35,460 bases of DNA from a virus. Numbering within the stretch: the stretch's first letter is position 1; each line of letters begins with the position of its first letter. This document shows, in pieces, positions 1 through 6,514 of this stretch. The notes below the pieces were generated by a model that saw nothing but the letters and a program-made list of their open reading frames with translations, had not been told where the DNA came from and searched no databases. Both the position numbers and the translations under genes were made by a program. The stretch is taken from positions 1-35,460 of the IMG/VR virus record IMGVR_UViG_3300007734_000622. One strand, given 5' to 3'.

Positions 1-95
1 ACATCTCCGTTAGCCATGTAACGCTGTTCAGGTTCGCCCTTGCTGAATGTTCCAATGACATCCACTTCAATCTCAATAGTTAGTGTAATTTTCAT
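1..95 (-). CDS. 5' part of a 78-aa hypothetical protein that crosses the circular junction
   Basis: This is the beginning of the gene whose remainder lies at 35225-35366. The start codon is the reverse complement of CAT at 93-95, and the full product begins MKITLTIEIEVDVIGTFSKG. Only when the two ends are joined does the complete 78-residue frame appear; the right-hand copy of the repeat lacks one base of the start codon. The gene is the sole content of the first cassette-like unit, between the attC-like sites at 113-182 and 35072-35205. Function is unknown. Confidence 0.75.
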   Translation of the reverse strand, partial: MKITLTIEIEVDVIGTFSKGEPEQRYMANGD

Positions 96-112
96 ATTTG
101 ATTAGTTTTAAA

Positions 113-182
113 GTTATAACTCCCATATCAAGTCTGCTAAGACCAATCACGAACTCGCTGAGCTTGATTAGGGAGTTAATCT
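113..182 (-). other. attC-like recombination site (short form)
   Basis: Read on the minus strand, the site runs from ATTAAC (180-175) to GTTATA (120-115). Between them lie arms TCCC-TA-ATCAAG and CTTGAT-AT-GGGA, which pair except for a two-base internal loop, around a central loop of about 30 nt. The AAC...GTT outer boxes, paired inner arms and unpaired spacer match the plan of an integron attC site, though it is shorter than the two at 34429 and 35072. It lies about 40 bases downstream of the resolvase gene and begins the cassette-like array. It could also simply be a terminator-like hairpin after the replication operon. Confidence 0.5.
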
Positions 183-206
183 GTTTTAGTTTCATTGTTC
201 GTGATT
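145..206. repeat. 10-bp perfect inverted repeat overlapping the attC-like site
   Basis: AATCACGAAC (145-154) and GTTCGTGATT (197-206) are exact reverse complements. The left copy lies in the loop of the attC-like palindrome, the right copy between that site and the resolvase stop codon. The two structures are mutually exclusive, because the second pairing would enclose one arm of the first. It may be a transcription-termination or protein-binding feature. Confidence 0.5.
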
Positions 207-221
207 AAGGATATAAAAATA

Positions 222-554
222 TTAATTAATTTTTGAAATAACAAATTTAATATATTCATCTCCTTTTTTTGTTACTAATTTTTTTACGGACATTTCAATT
301 ATATTTTTATCATTAAAAGAATATTTTTTTTGTAAAATATCTAAAAATGGTTTAATTGGATTATCAATATCTGCAAGAGGAGATGAAAAACCAAACTCAA
401 TATCAATTTTTAATTTACCATCGGGTATAATTATTTTGGGTAAGGAATAAAAAACAACTTTTTCATACCATTGATATTTTTTAGTTTTAAATCTTTTTCC
501 TTGCCAACATTGGTTTACGGACAATGGCTTAACTAATACTTTGAATGATACCAT
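222..554 (-). CDS. rusA: RusA-like Holliday junction resolvase
   Basis: The product would cut four-way DNA junctions made during phage recombination and replication. The diagnostic stretch is residues 62-72 (110-aa numbering), DIDNPIKPFLD, followed by ND at 81-82; these give the acidic cluster (D62, D64, D72, D82) and lysine (K68) of the RusA active site. The length fits the family (about 110-130 aa). I prefer the start at 554 (MVSF) over the ATG at 584 because AAAGGAAACTT precedes it directly and less of the upstream gene is overlapped; with it, the gene overlaps the preceding reading frame by 26 nt. It is the last gene of the leftward replication-recombination operon, and the attC-like array begins just downstream. 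Confidence 0.85.
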   Translation of the reverse strand: MVSFKVLVKPLSVNQCWQGKRFKTKKYQWYEKVVFYSLPKIIIPDGKLKIDIEFGFSSPLADIDNPIKPFLDILQKKYSFNDKNIIEMSVKKLVTKKGDEYIKFVISKIN

Positions 555-1308
555 CAAGTTTCCTTTTTTTAATTTCTTTATCAAATATTTCTAATGCCTG
601 AGTGTCATTTAAAAAAAACGACCTTGAATGTAATAATAAATCGGAATCTGCATTTTCAACTTTATATACTATATTTTTTAAAAAAACTTCTCTTTGTTGT
701 TTTCTTTTTAATTCTTTTTCCTCTAATTTAATTTTGTTTTTACTTTTTTCTTCTTCGTTAATTTCCTGTCTAATTTTTTTAAAAGCATTTATAATAGTTG
801 GATGTACTTCAAAAGTTTTTGAATTTGTTTTATGCCTATTCTCCAAGTAATCTAATCTTTCATCACAGGAAGAATAAGACCTTAGCCAATTATGTATTGT
901 TTCAATATCCAATTTATTATAATGACTTCCATATGAACCAGTTTTTCCATTATAAAAAGCAAGTGCAACCTCATCGCAAGTTAAATAATTATAATCCTTT
1001 ATAATGGATTGAATTATCTCAAATGCTTGGAACTGACTTAAACTTGTTTTAATATTTAAACTAAGGGATGTCATTGTAATTAAACTTGCTATTGTTTCAA
1101 TTAAATCATCTCTATAATTATTTTTTAATTTTTGAATAGTTGGTATATTTTCTCTTGCATTTTTACAATTTAATTCGGAAACATGAGAAATTACTTTAAG
1201 AAATTTAATTTCTTGTTCATCCGTATTACTTTTTCCGAGCAATTCTATCAAGTTTTTGCATGAGGTCTGTATTAATATTTGCTTGTCCTTGTTGTCCTTG
1301 TTGTCCAT
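529..1308 (-). CDS. Hypothetical protein of the replication operon
   Basis: I do not recognise a named family. The 259-aa protein has an alpha-helical N-terminal half, a central stretch around residues 110-150 rich in aromatic residues (including VALAFYNGKTGSYGSHYNKL), and a strongly charged coiled-coil-like segment around 180-215 (lysine/glutamate runs). It sits between the replisome-organiser-like gene and the resolvase, so an accessory role in replication (for example helicase loading) is possible but is inference. The ATG at 1308 overlaps the upstream gene by 83 nt and lies inside a 9-bp tandem repeat; the next in-frame Met is around residue 78, so this start is kept. Confidence 0.6.
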   Translation of the reverse strand: MDNKDNKDKQILIQTSCKNLIELLGKSNTDEQEIKFLKVISHVSELNCKNARENIPTIQKLKNNYRDDLIETIASLITMTSLSLNIKTSLSQFQAFEIIQSIIKDYNYLTCDEVALAFYNGKTGSYGSHYNKLDIETIHNWLRSYSSCDERLDYLENRHKTNSKTFEVHPTIINAFKKIRQEINEEEKSKNKIKLEEKELKRKQQREVFLKNIVYKVENADSDLLLHSRSFFLNDTQALEIFDKEIKKRKLDGIIQSIS

Positions 1309-1873
1309 TTGTTTTATGATTAGATTTTATTTTTAATAATTCATCCGTAACCCAATTACGAATTGCTCCATAGTCCGATTTATATTCTTTGCCAGAACTT
1401 AATTTATACCCCGATAGTTTATTAACCATCCAATCCGTATCAATCTTTCCAAATTCGTCAAGGAGTTTATTGTAATCAATTGCTTTAATAGAAACATTAT
1501 CTGCATAATAAATTTTTACCTCCTTTTCTTTTTCTATTTTAATTTTTTTAATTGGTGGAGTTATTGTTTTATTTGTTGGTCTACCACCTCTCAATCCGTT
1601 TTGCCTCCTTGATTGAGAAAATTGTTGCCTACGTTCTATTTCGGTTTCTAATCTTACATTATAAAACAATCCGTTTTCATCAATTTGAAATTTGCTTTTT
1701 AAATGTGGAGTTAATTTGCCAACAAGAACTTCTATTTCTTCTGCTAACATTCTTCCTTTCTGGTGCATAAATGAAAGTATGGTAATGTACTTTCCTCTTT
1801 CTTCAAAACTCATTAATAAACAACCTGTAAGGAAATCCGATGAGTAGAATAAAAATGATGGGTCTTTGCTCAT
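1226..1873 (-). CDS. Replisome-organiser-like replication protein (DUF1376-like N-terminus)
   Basis: The N-terminus (residues 5-45: PSFLFYSSDFLTG, then SFEERGKYITILSFMHQKG) is the winged-helix start typical of phage replication-initiation or replisome-organiser proteins. A basic linker follows (RRQNGLRGGRP and a lysine/glutamate-rich stretch), and the C-terminal part contains YKSDYGAIRNWVTDEL, a pattern I associate with phage primosome proteins. It would bind origin DNA and help load a helicase; no helicase is encoded here, so a host helicase would be recruited. The gene overlaps the preceding one by 4 nt (ATGA). The C-terminal GQQGQQGQ comes from a 9-bp tandem repeat shared with the start of the next gene. 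Confidence 0.7.
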   Translation of the reverse strand: MSKDPSFLFYSSDFLTGCLLMSFEERGKYITILSFMHQKGRMLAEEIEVLVGKLTPHLKSKFQIDENGLFYNVRLETEIERRQQFSQSRRQNGLRGGRPTNKTITPPIKKIKIEKEKEVKIYYADNVSIKAIDYNKLLDEFGKIDTDWMVNKLSGYKLSSGKEYKSDYGAIRNWVTDELLKIKSNHKTNGQQGQQGQANINTDLMQKLDRIARKK

Positions 1874-2253
1874 AATATAAATGGTTTTAATTGTTCCAAT
1901 GATAAAAAAATTTGTAATTCAAATCCTTTTTGTTTAAAGTTAAAATAAGTTCCTTGTTCTAATATAATATGTCTTGGTATTTTCCAGGCAGAGTATTCGT
2001 CATTTAGGAGTATTGTATCAAATAATTTTGTTTTAGACATTAATTCAAAATTAAAACCATATCCATTAACAGAACGCATAAGATGTTTTTCCCTTATTCT
2101 TGATGTTTCAAAATTTCGTTTGTGTAACCAAATAGTGCCAATTTTTTTTGGCTTAAATCCTACAAGACATAGTTCAAGTAGGATTTTTTCTTCATCACGC
2201 ATACCAATCAATGCGTTTCCAAATTTATCATTAAATTTATTTTGCATTAGCAT
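1870..2253 (-). CDS. Hypothetical protein between exonuclease and replication protein genes
   Basis: A 127-aa protein with no motif I can name. It is basic at the N-terminus and mixed alpha/beta by composition, with no membrane segment or signal peptide. It is tightly coupled: its start lies within the end of the exonuclease gene (17-nt overlap) and its stop overlaps the next start (ATGA). An alternative start is the second Met (MQNKF). The context suggests a role in DNA metabolism, but nothing in the sequence proves it. Confidence 0.6.
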   Translation of the reverse strand: MLMQNKFNDKFGNALIGMRDEEKILLELCLVGFKPKKIGTIWLHKRNFETSRIREKHLMRSVNGYGFNFELMSKTKLFDTILLNDEYSAWKIPRHIILEQGTYFNFKQKGFELQIFLSLEQLKPFIL

Positions 2254-2920
2254 ATATTTGTAAAATAGTTTCCCTCATATAATTCTCTGCTTTATTAATA
2301 ATTTTATCAATGTTATCGCAAAAATGGAGGTCTGGGTAAACATCTACCATAGCTAATTGGAGTTTTTCGTTTTTAAAACGAGGGTCATAACTAACAAAAA
2401 GTCCTTTCATTTCTTTTTTTAATTTATTGTTTTCCTTTGCCATTACACACATATTAAATTGAAGTTGGTAGTAGTAGTTTTTATTATACTCCTCTAATTG
2501 TTTTCCACTCTTAATATCTAATGCTAAAAGATGATTGGCAGAATTGTATGGACATTTAATTTCAATTACATGGGTATTAAGAAATTCTCCATCAGGACTT
2601 CCTCCACTAAATTCAGTAAATTTAAAAAACTTTGGGTTTTCCTTGCCATAGTATTTTATTGCATCATAATATTTTCGTAGTTCTTCAATGGCAAGTGGTT
2701 CGTTATCGTTTCCCCACTTCATAGCATTGTTTTCAAAAGAATCTTCTCTTTGTCCTGTAAGCAATTCGCAAATTTTTTCTTGGCAATAATACTCTGCCGT
2801 TGAAGATAATTTATTTGCATCCTTGTCTGCTTTTGTTTTTGGTTCTGTTAATAATTTCCAAATTTCCGATGCAGTAAAGTTGCCCATTCTTTGTGCTAAC
2901 CAATCTTGTTCCGTTTTCAT
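2237..2920 (-). CDS. YqaJ-type viral recombinase (lambda-exonuclease-like nuclease)
   Basis: This is a 5'-3' double-strand exonuclease of the PD-(D/E)XK fold, acting with the annealing protein encoded just upstream. The family motifs appear in order: GNFTAS at 13-18, WG at 69-70, GSPDG at 107-111, EIKCP at 120-124 and YYYQLQFNM at 149-157. D110, E120 and K122 are the expected metal-binding and catalytic residues. The length of 227 aa fits lambda Exo/YqaJ proteins. It overlaps the end of the annealing-protein gene by 4 nt (ATGA), the usual exonuclease-annealase pairing for recombination-dependent replication or end repair. Confidence 0.9.
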   Translation of the reverse strand: MKTEQDWLAQRMGNFTASEIWKLLTEPKTKADKDANKLSSTAEYYCQEKICELLTGQREDSFENNAMKWGNDNEPLAIEELRKYYDAIKYYGKENPKFFKFTEFSGGSPDGEFLNTHVIEIKCPYNSANHLLALDIKSGKQLEEYNKNYYYQLQFNMCVMAKENNKLKKEMKGLFVSYDPRFKNEKLQLAMVDVYPDLHFCDNIDKIINKAENYMRETILQIYANAK

Positions 2921-3684
2921 ATTTTATTTTCATTTAAAAGTGTATCTAATCTACCAGAGGCATCAATCAAGACAGTTTCCTTTTCGTTAATATCATTATC
3001 TACATATTCTACATCCATTGTGTCCACATCCTTTATCACTGATTGGTCGGCTATCACTGCCCTCTGCATATCAATTGACATAGGAGCATATTTACTTAAT
3101 AACCCCTTTAATACTGTTTTCATAGCCATAGCATCAAAGTCCGTTTTCCAAACACCATGAGAAGAATTATAAGTTTTTGAAAATCTTTTCCCATGCTTTT
3201 CAATATTGGCAACACTTGAATAAGTAGTTTTTTCAAATCCATTTATTAGACTAAAATAACCTGCATATCCAATTATAGTATCTGATTCTTTTTTGCTCCA
3301 ATCAAATATAAATCCAGTCAATGGATTCTCGGCTATTAATTGACCCTCATAGACAGGACAAGCACTAATCGTTTTAAATTGCCCTGAACGTAGGCACAAT
3401 TGAATTAACCCTTTATATCCAATTTGAAATTGTGCAGCATCTCCATATGGAATAATGTATGCAAAACCTAAAGATTGATTTATAGGCAAGTCCAATGCTC
3501 CTGCCATCATAGCAGCCATGTATATTGATTCTGGCTTTGCTTTTTTTAAATAAGTATTATTATTTACTACGGACATTAATGATGTTAAAAATTGCGTACT
3601 TCTTGTACCCATTAATTCATTAAATTTTAATTTGACATCCTCTCTTTGAAAGAATCCCTTTACTGCTAATTGATTGTTTTCCAT
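2917..3684 (-). CDS. recT: RecT-family single-strand annealing protein
   Basis: The protein anneals complementary single strands exposed by the partner exonuclease. Diagnostic segments are PESIYMAAMMAGALDLPIN (about 51-69), SLGFAYIIPY (71-80) and QFQIGYKGLIQLCLRSGQF (85-103), which match the conserved core of RecT. The C-terminus is acidic, as often seen in annealases. At 255 aa the length is normal. It starts 10 nt after the end of a possible small gene and is translationally coupled to the exonuclease by ATGA. Confidence 0.9.
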   Translation of the reverse strand: MENNQLAVKGFFQREDVKLKFNELMGTRSTQFLTSLMSVVNNNTYLKKAKPESIYMAAMMAGALDLPINQSLGFAYIIPYGDAAQFQIGYKGLIQLCLRSGQFKTISACPVYEGQLIAENPLTGFIFDWSKKESDTIIGYAGYFSLINGFEKTTYSSVANIEKHGKRFSKTYNSSHGVWKTDFDAMAMKTVLKGLLSKYAPMSIDMQRAVIADQSVIKDVDTMDVEYVDNDINEKETVLIDASGRLDTLLNENKI

Positions 3685-3694
3685 TTTGTTTTTA

Positions 3695-3850
3695 TTAATT
3701 ATTGATTATTGATTTAAGTATTATCCGTTTAATAATTCTAACATGAATTTCATTATTTATATTTAATTTCCAAACTTTTTCAATATAAAAACACGAAATA
3801 TTTAATGCCTTTAATTGAGATACTCTCCTAACTATTTTCTTCTTTGTCAT
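3695..3850 (-). CDS. Possible small basic protein (51 aa)
   Basis: An open frame from ATG (3850-3848) to TAA at 3695 encodes MTKKKIVRRVSQLKALNISC and a further 31 residues, very basic and rich in isoleucine. It overlaps the end of the upstream gene by 23 nt, has AGGA about 7 nt before the start and ends 10 nt before the annealase start, so it fills the only gap in this part of the operon. No family is recognised. It could be a chance frame in AT-rich DNA. Confidence 0.4.
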   Translation of the reverse strand: MTKKKIVRRVSQLKALNISCFYIEKVWKLNINNEIHVRIIKRIILKSIINN

Positions 3851-4115
3851 AATTTAATCCTGTTTTTAAAATTTTATTTAAAAGTAAATGATATTGATGA
3901 ACTTCCTCAAAAAATTCTTTTTCATTTGATTCAATAGTCCAATCTTCAAAGGCAGAGCAATATGCAGTATATCCAATATCCATTATACCATCTCTTGAAA
4001 TTTTTATACCATTTTTTTCATCATTTAATTTCCAATAAAACAAATTACTTTTTCTATAACAAGGGAAGTCTACTTCAACCTCTACCTCTGTAATGATTTT
4101 TTTTAAAATTTTCAT
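3828..4115 (-). CDS. Hypothetical protein upstream of recT
   Basis: A 95-aa protein starting MKILKKIITEVEVEVDFPCY, mostly beta-strand-like at the start and acidic at the C-terminus (ending KEENS). No motif is recognised. It follows a hairpin terminator (4131-4164) and is the first gene of the distal part of the leftward operon, so it may be expressed by read-through or from an unseen promoter. A role in early phage metabolism is only a guess. Confidence 0.6.
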   Translation of the reverse strand: MKILKKIITEVEVEVDFPCYRKSNLFYWKLNDEKNGIKISRDGIMDIGYTAYCSAFEDWTIESNEKEFFEEVHQYHLLLNKILKTGLNYDKEENS

Positions 4116-4130
4116 TGTTTAAAATTTAAA

Positions 4131-4164
4131 AACCACATCCATAATTTTTTTAAGGATGTGGCTT
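4131..4164 (-). terminator. Rho-independent terminator, leftward
   Basis: On the minus strand CCACATCC (4161-4154) pairs perfectly with GGATGTGG (4140-4133) around a 13-nt loop and is followed by a run of five T. It lies directly after the stop codon of the gene at 4174-4542, so it would end or attenuate transcription between that gene and the recombination genes. Confidence 0.65.
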
Positions 4165-4173
4165 GGTTTATAA

Positions 4174-4542
4174 TTATACTGCAAATACTTTTTTACTATT
4201 GTTATTTATGTAATCCATTATTTCGTCAAACGCTACATTCAATTCTAATTTAGGACTTATTAATTCATAACCTTTCTCGCAATCTAATGAACCATCTTTT
4301 TCTTTTTTCCAACCATAACATTTGTTTTCAAAATCGTTTATATTGATACTCAATTTTACATCGGTATCTTCTTTTTCAATTTCGTAACCAATGTAATACT
4401 TAGGAGATTCTGAAAAACTAATAGTCGCACCAGAGGAAACGAACCCTGACAATATTGCTATTGTAACTCTGAATTGTGCGAAAAAATGTAGGAAATCTGT
4501 GTTTGTCTGCTCAAACACTAAACCTCTAAAGACGAATAACAA
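4174..4542 (-). CDS. Hypothetical protein, first large leftward gene
   Basis: The open frame is 122 aa. The C-terminal two thirds (from about SFSESPKYYIGYEIEKED) look like a genuine soluble acidic protein. The first 40 residues (MLFVFRGLVFEQTNTDFLHF...) have a different composition and may be upstream DNA read by chance, so the true start is uncertain. A hairpin terminator lies directly downstream and a TACATTTG box upstream at 4593-4586 (minus strand), which suggests a short independently controlled unit, possibly an early gene. No family is recognised. Confidence 0.5.
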   Translation of the reverse strand: MLFVFRGLVFEQTNTDFLHFFAQFRVTIAILSGFVSSGATISFSESPKYYIGYEIEKEDTDVKLSININDFENKCYGWKKEKDGSLDCEKGYELISPKLELNVAFDEIMDYINNNSKKVFAV

Positions 4543-4620
4543 TATCGGAAATGTTATTTTTTCGTATTACCTTTAGGCAGGTTCTCAAATGTATATTCTT
4601 ATCAGCAATTTCGCCTATAT

Positions 4621-4778
4621 CGTTTCGCAACGAGGAAAAAGACTACTTTTACGTTTGCCCGTATCATCGGGACTTTACATTGTCAGTTTACATTATGTGC
4701 TATAAATTACTAATTAACCTACCATTAGGAATGACCTAACTTTTATACTCTTATTTTTTTGGGATTCGTTTCACAACG
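4621..4778. repeat. Two copies of a CGTTTC(G/A)CAACG mini-palindrome
   Basis: CGTTTCGCAACG (4621-4632) and CGTTTCACAACG (4767-4778) differ in one base; each can form CGTT/AACG around a 4-nt loop and is followed by a purine-rich A tract. They are 146 bp apart in the control region and could be operator sites for one of the small HTH proteins. The evidence is only the repeated sequence. Confidence 0.35.
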
Positions 4779-4938
4779 ATAAAAAATAAAACGAGGGGAT
4801 TTTTAATCTTCACTTAAACACATTTTCAAAGAACTAATGTAAATTTAAACAATATATATACAACTAACTAATAATTTAACATAATAATAGCTAACTGCTT
4901 GATAATCAACCCTATTATTTTTGCATATGGTTATGATT

Positions 4939-5026
4939 TAGCTCTATTTTAGCTCTATTTTAGCTCTATTTTAGCTCTATTTTAACCCTATTTTAGCTCT
5001 ATTTTAACCCTATTTTTAACTATATT
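4939..5026. repeat. 11-bp tandem (iteron-like) array
   Basis: Seven exact-length 11-bp units run head to tail from 4939 to 5015: TAGCTCTATTT at units 1-4 and 6, TAACCCTATTT at units 5 and 7, then a degenerate eighth to 5026. A period of 11 bp is close to one helical turn, so a repeated protein site would face the same side of the DNA. It lies in the non-coding region between divergent gene blocks and near replication genes, so replication iterons or a regulator array are the leading readings. Confidence 0.7.
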
Positions 5027-5030
5027 ATCC

Positions 5031-5070
5031 TTTTCATTTTTATATTCATTTTCATTTTCATTTTCATTTA
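5031..5070. repeat. Hexameric TTTTCA/ATTTTC low-complexity repeat
   Basis: Directly after the 11-bp array, the sequence repeats TTTTCA-type hexamers about six times with small variations. It is simple-sequence DNA, T-rich on the plus strand. It might extend an origin unwinding element or be neutral slippage DNA. Confidence 0.45.
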
Positions 5071-5145
5071 TAAGTAGCTTATGCTTAGGTTAAGCAAAGG
5101 AATTGCACTTGCTAAAAAAAAGTATTGAAAATGAATGAGTTATAA

Positions 5146-5316
5146 TTATATGGAAATCTCTCCCTTATAAACACGAATTAATTGAAGATTCCCAACCCAC
5201 TTAACCTCTAAATTTTTTGTGTTTATACGATATTGAACATTTTGCCTTGATAATCCCCTTAATTTAGCATATTGAGTTACTGTCAACCAACCATCTAAAG
5301 TTTCCTTATCTTTCAT
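5146..5316 (-). CDS. Small helix-turn-helix DNA-binding protein (excisionase/MerR-like)
   Basis: A 56-aa frame from ATG (5316-5314) to TAA at 5146 encodes MKDKETLDGWLTVTQYAKLR, then GLSRQNVQYRINTKNLEVKW and a C-terminal VGNLQLIRVYKGEISI. The pattern LTVTQYAKLRGLSRQNVQYRI is a helix-turn-helix of the excisionase/MerR-like winged type, followed by the usual wing strand. It is shorter than common gene-calling thresholds but has clear amino-acid design. A TAnnTTTG promoter lies just upstream on the same strand and diverges from the promoter of the late genes, so this protein is a candidate regulator of the divergent switch or a binder of the neighbouring 11-bp repeats. Confidence 0.75.
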   Translation of the reverse strand: MKDKETLDGWLTVTQYAKLRGLSRQNVQYRINTKNLEVKWVGNLQLIRVYKGEISI

Positions 5317-5335
5317 TTTAAAAAAAATTATAAAA

Positions 5336-5343
5336 CAAATGTA
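5336..5343 (-). promoter_or_regulatory. Leftward Bacteroidota-type promoter (-7 box TACATTTG)
   Basis: On the minus strand TACATTTG fits the Bacteroidota TAnnTTTG -7 element and lies about 20 nt before the start codon of the small HTH gene. It is divergent from the box at 5376-5383. The -33 element is not clear. Confidence 0.5.
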
Positions 5344-5375
5344 ATAAAAATTTGGTTAATTGACTAAAAATTTAC

Positions 5376-5383
5376 TATATTTG
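5376..5383 (+). promoter_or_regulatory. Rightward Bacteroidota-type promoter (-7 box TATATTTG)
   Basis: TATATTTG matches the TAnnTTTG consensus exactly, with a TTG about 21 nt upstream (5352-5354) as a plausible -33 element. It precedes the first rightward genes and is the best candidate for the promoter of the packaging and structural operon. Confidence 0.6.
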
Positions 5384-5408
5384 TTTCCTATAACTAAAAC
5401 TTAAAAAA

Positions 5409-5453
5409 ATGGCAAAGAAAAAAGGAAAATACATCGTTAAAAAACCTTGTTAA
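5409..5453 (+). CDS. Tiny basic leader ORF (14 aa)
   Basis: MAKKKGKYIVKKPC then stop, beginning about 25 nt after the rightward promoter. It may be a leader peptide or the 5' end of a gene whose remainder was deleted, since the following frame (from 5462) is the tail end of an unrelated larger enzyme. The very short length makes real expression uncertain. Confidence 0.3.
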   Translation: MAKKKGKYIVKKPC

Positions 5454-5461
5454 TTAATTAA

Positions 5462-5851
5462 AGGAAAATTTTATTAGTAGATATAGAAACAAAAGCAAAG
5501 GAAGATTTCAATTGCGAATGGGTAGTATATGGTAGTAAAAAATCCGATGGACTACATAGAAGATTAATGCTAAAAACTTATTTTATGGAGGCAGTTAGTC
5601 TTAATACAAAAAAAATATATCCACTTACAGATTGGAAAAAAGGACATTGTTTACAATATATAAAACAACAAAAATTACCAAACACTATTAATTACGGAAA
5701 TAGCAAATCTAATTCTTCGGGAGTTGGATTTACAAAAGATGTAATGGAATTTTGTAAGAAATATTACCCAGAGGATTATAAAAAAATATTAAATGTATTC
5801 CCTTTTCTTGACATTTTAATCATACAACCTATACAAAATGAACCTAAGTAA
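5462..5851 (+). pseudogene. N-terminally truncated PAPS-reductase-like remnant
   Basis: The frame is open from 5462, but its first ATG is at 5567; the protein-like part begins earlier, with LLVDIETKAKEDFNCEWVVY. The segment around RRLMLKTYFMEAV, then IYPLTDWKKGHCLQYIKQQKLP and YGNSKSNSSGVGF, resembles the C-terminal part of the PAPS reductase (ATP pyrophosphatase) proteins that often sit beside ParB-like genes in phages. The N-terminal SGG-type ATP-binding loop is absent and there is no normal start codon, so the enzyme cannot be complete. It overlaps the ParB-like gene by 14 nt. Translation from 5567 (94 aa) remains possible. Family assignment is by memory of the motif pattern. Confidence 0.5.
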
Positions 5852-6488
5852 ATACCAAAAATTTGAGGCAGTAACAATTGATAGAGGAAAAATAAAAAAT
5901 GCTAAATACAATCCAAGAACAATTGGAGAAGATGAAAAAAAAGCACTTAAAAAATCTCTAAAAACATTCGGATTAGTAGATACGCTTATTTGGAATGTAA
6001 GAACAGGGAATCTTGTTGGTGGACACCAAAGAATTAATCAATTAGACGAACTTGAAAAATCACAGGATTATTTAATAACAGTTTCTCAAATTGATGTGGA
6101 TGAAAAAACTGAAAAAGAACTCAATATTGCTCTTAACAATTCTAATCTTCAAGGACAATTTGATGTTGATATGTTAAAGGAATTGTTTAGCGAAATTAAT
6201 GTAGAAAATACAGGATTTACAGAATACGATATGTCGTTCTTTGGTATTGATGAGGACTTAGCAAAAACAAAAGAAATCAAAGAAATAACTAATACGGAAG
6301 AAAACATAAAAGCAATAAAAGAGGCAAAAGCAAGGGCAAAGGAAAAAACCGAATCAACTGCCGAAAATTATGTTGTCCTAACATTTACAACCACTGCATC
6401 TAAAGGAATATTTATGGAAAAAATTGGATTCCCTGCCGATGATAGATATATTAAGGGAGAGGTTTTAGAAAAAAAGTTAAATTTATAA
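5838..6488 (+). CDS. ParB/sulfiredoxin-fold nuclease-like protein
   Basis: The N-terminal 130 residues carry a ParB-like domain: NPRTIGEDEKKALKKSLKTF (about 25-44), GLVDTLIWN (45-53), then GGHQRI at 61-66, the signature nucleotide/DNA-binding loop of the ParB/Srx fold. A lysine/glutamate-rich helix (about 145-175) and a small C-terminal domain follow. Phage proteins of this type usually lie next to terminase genes, as here, and may nick DNA or modify host processes; the exact role is not known. The start overlaps the preceding truncated frame. Confidence 0.8.
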   Translation: MNLSKYQKFEAVTIDRGKIKNAKYNPRTIGEDEKKALKKSLKTFGLVDTLIWNVRTGNLVGGHQRINQLDELEKSQDYLITVSQIDVDEKTEKELNIALNNSNLQGQFDVDMLKELFSEINVENTGFTEYDMSFFGIDEDLAKTKEIKEITNTEENIKAIKEAKARAKEKTESTAENYVVLTFTTTASKGIFMEKIGFPADDRYIKGEVLEKKLNL

Positions 6489-6514
6489 GGATTCTGTGAA
6501 TTATCTGTGAACAA

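Larger units (their letters stand above)
4543..5145. other. Non-coding control region, candidate origin of replication
   Basis: About 600 bases without a convincing gene, between the leftward recombination genes and the small HTH gene. It holds two short hairpins (4621 and 4767), an AT-rich stretch (about 4790-4930) and adjoining tandem repeats (4939-5070). The open frame at 4551-4739 on the plus strand has a biased, hydrophobic, low-quality translation and I do not count it. An AT-rich tract beside direct repeats next to replication genes is a classic origin layout, but this is inference. Confidence 0.45.

Noticed and set aside
4551-4739. 62-aa plus-strand reading frame in the control region
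   Set aside because: No start context, biased hydrophobic composition, lies over repeats and promoter-like DNA; considered a chance frame.
4939-5026. Direct repeats that might be a CRISPR array
   Set aside because: Units are 11 bp with no spacers between them; CRISPR repeats are longer and separated by unique spacers.
5409-5480. A-rich slippery heptamer AAAAAAC joining the tiny ORF to the PAPS-reductase-like frame
   Set aside because: The heptamer is in the wrong phase and the -1 frame meets a stop before the open region at 5462.
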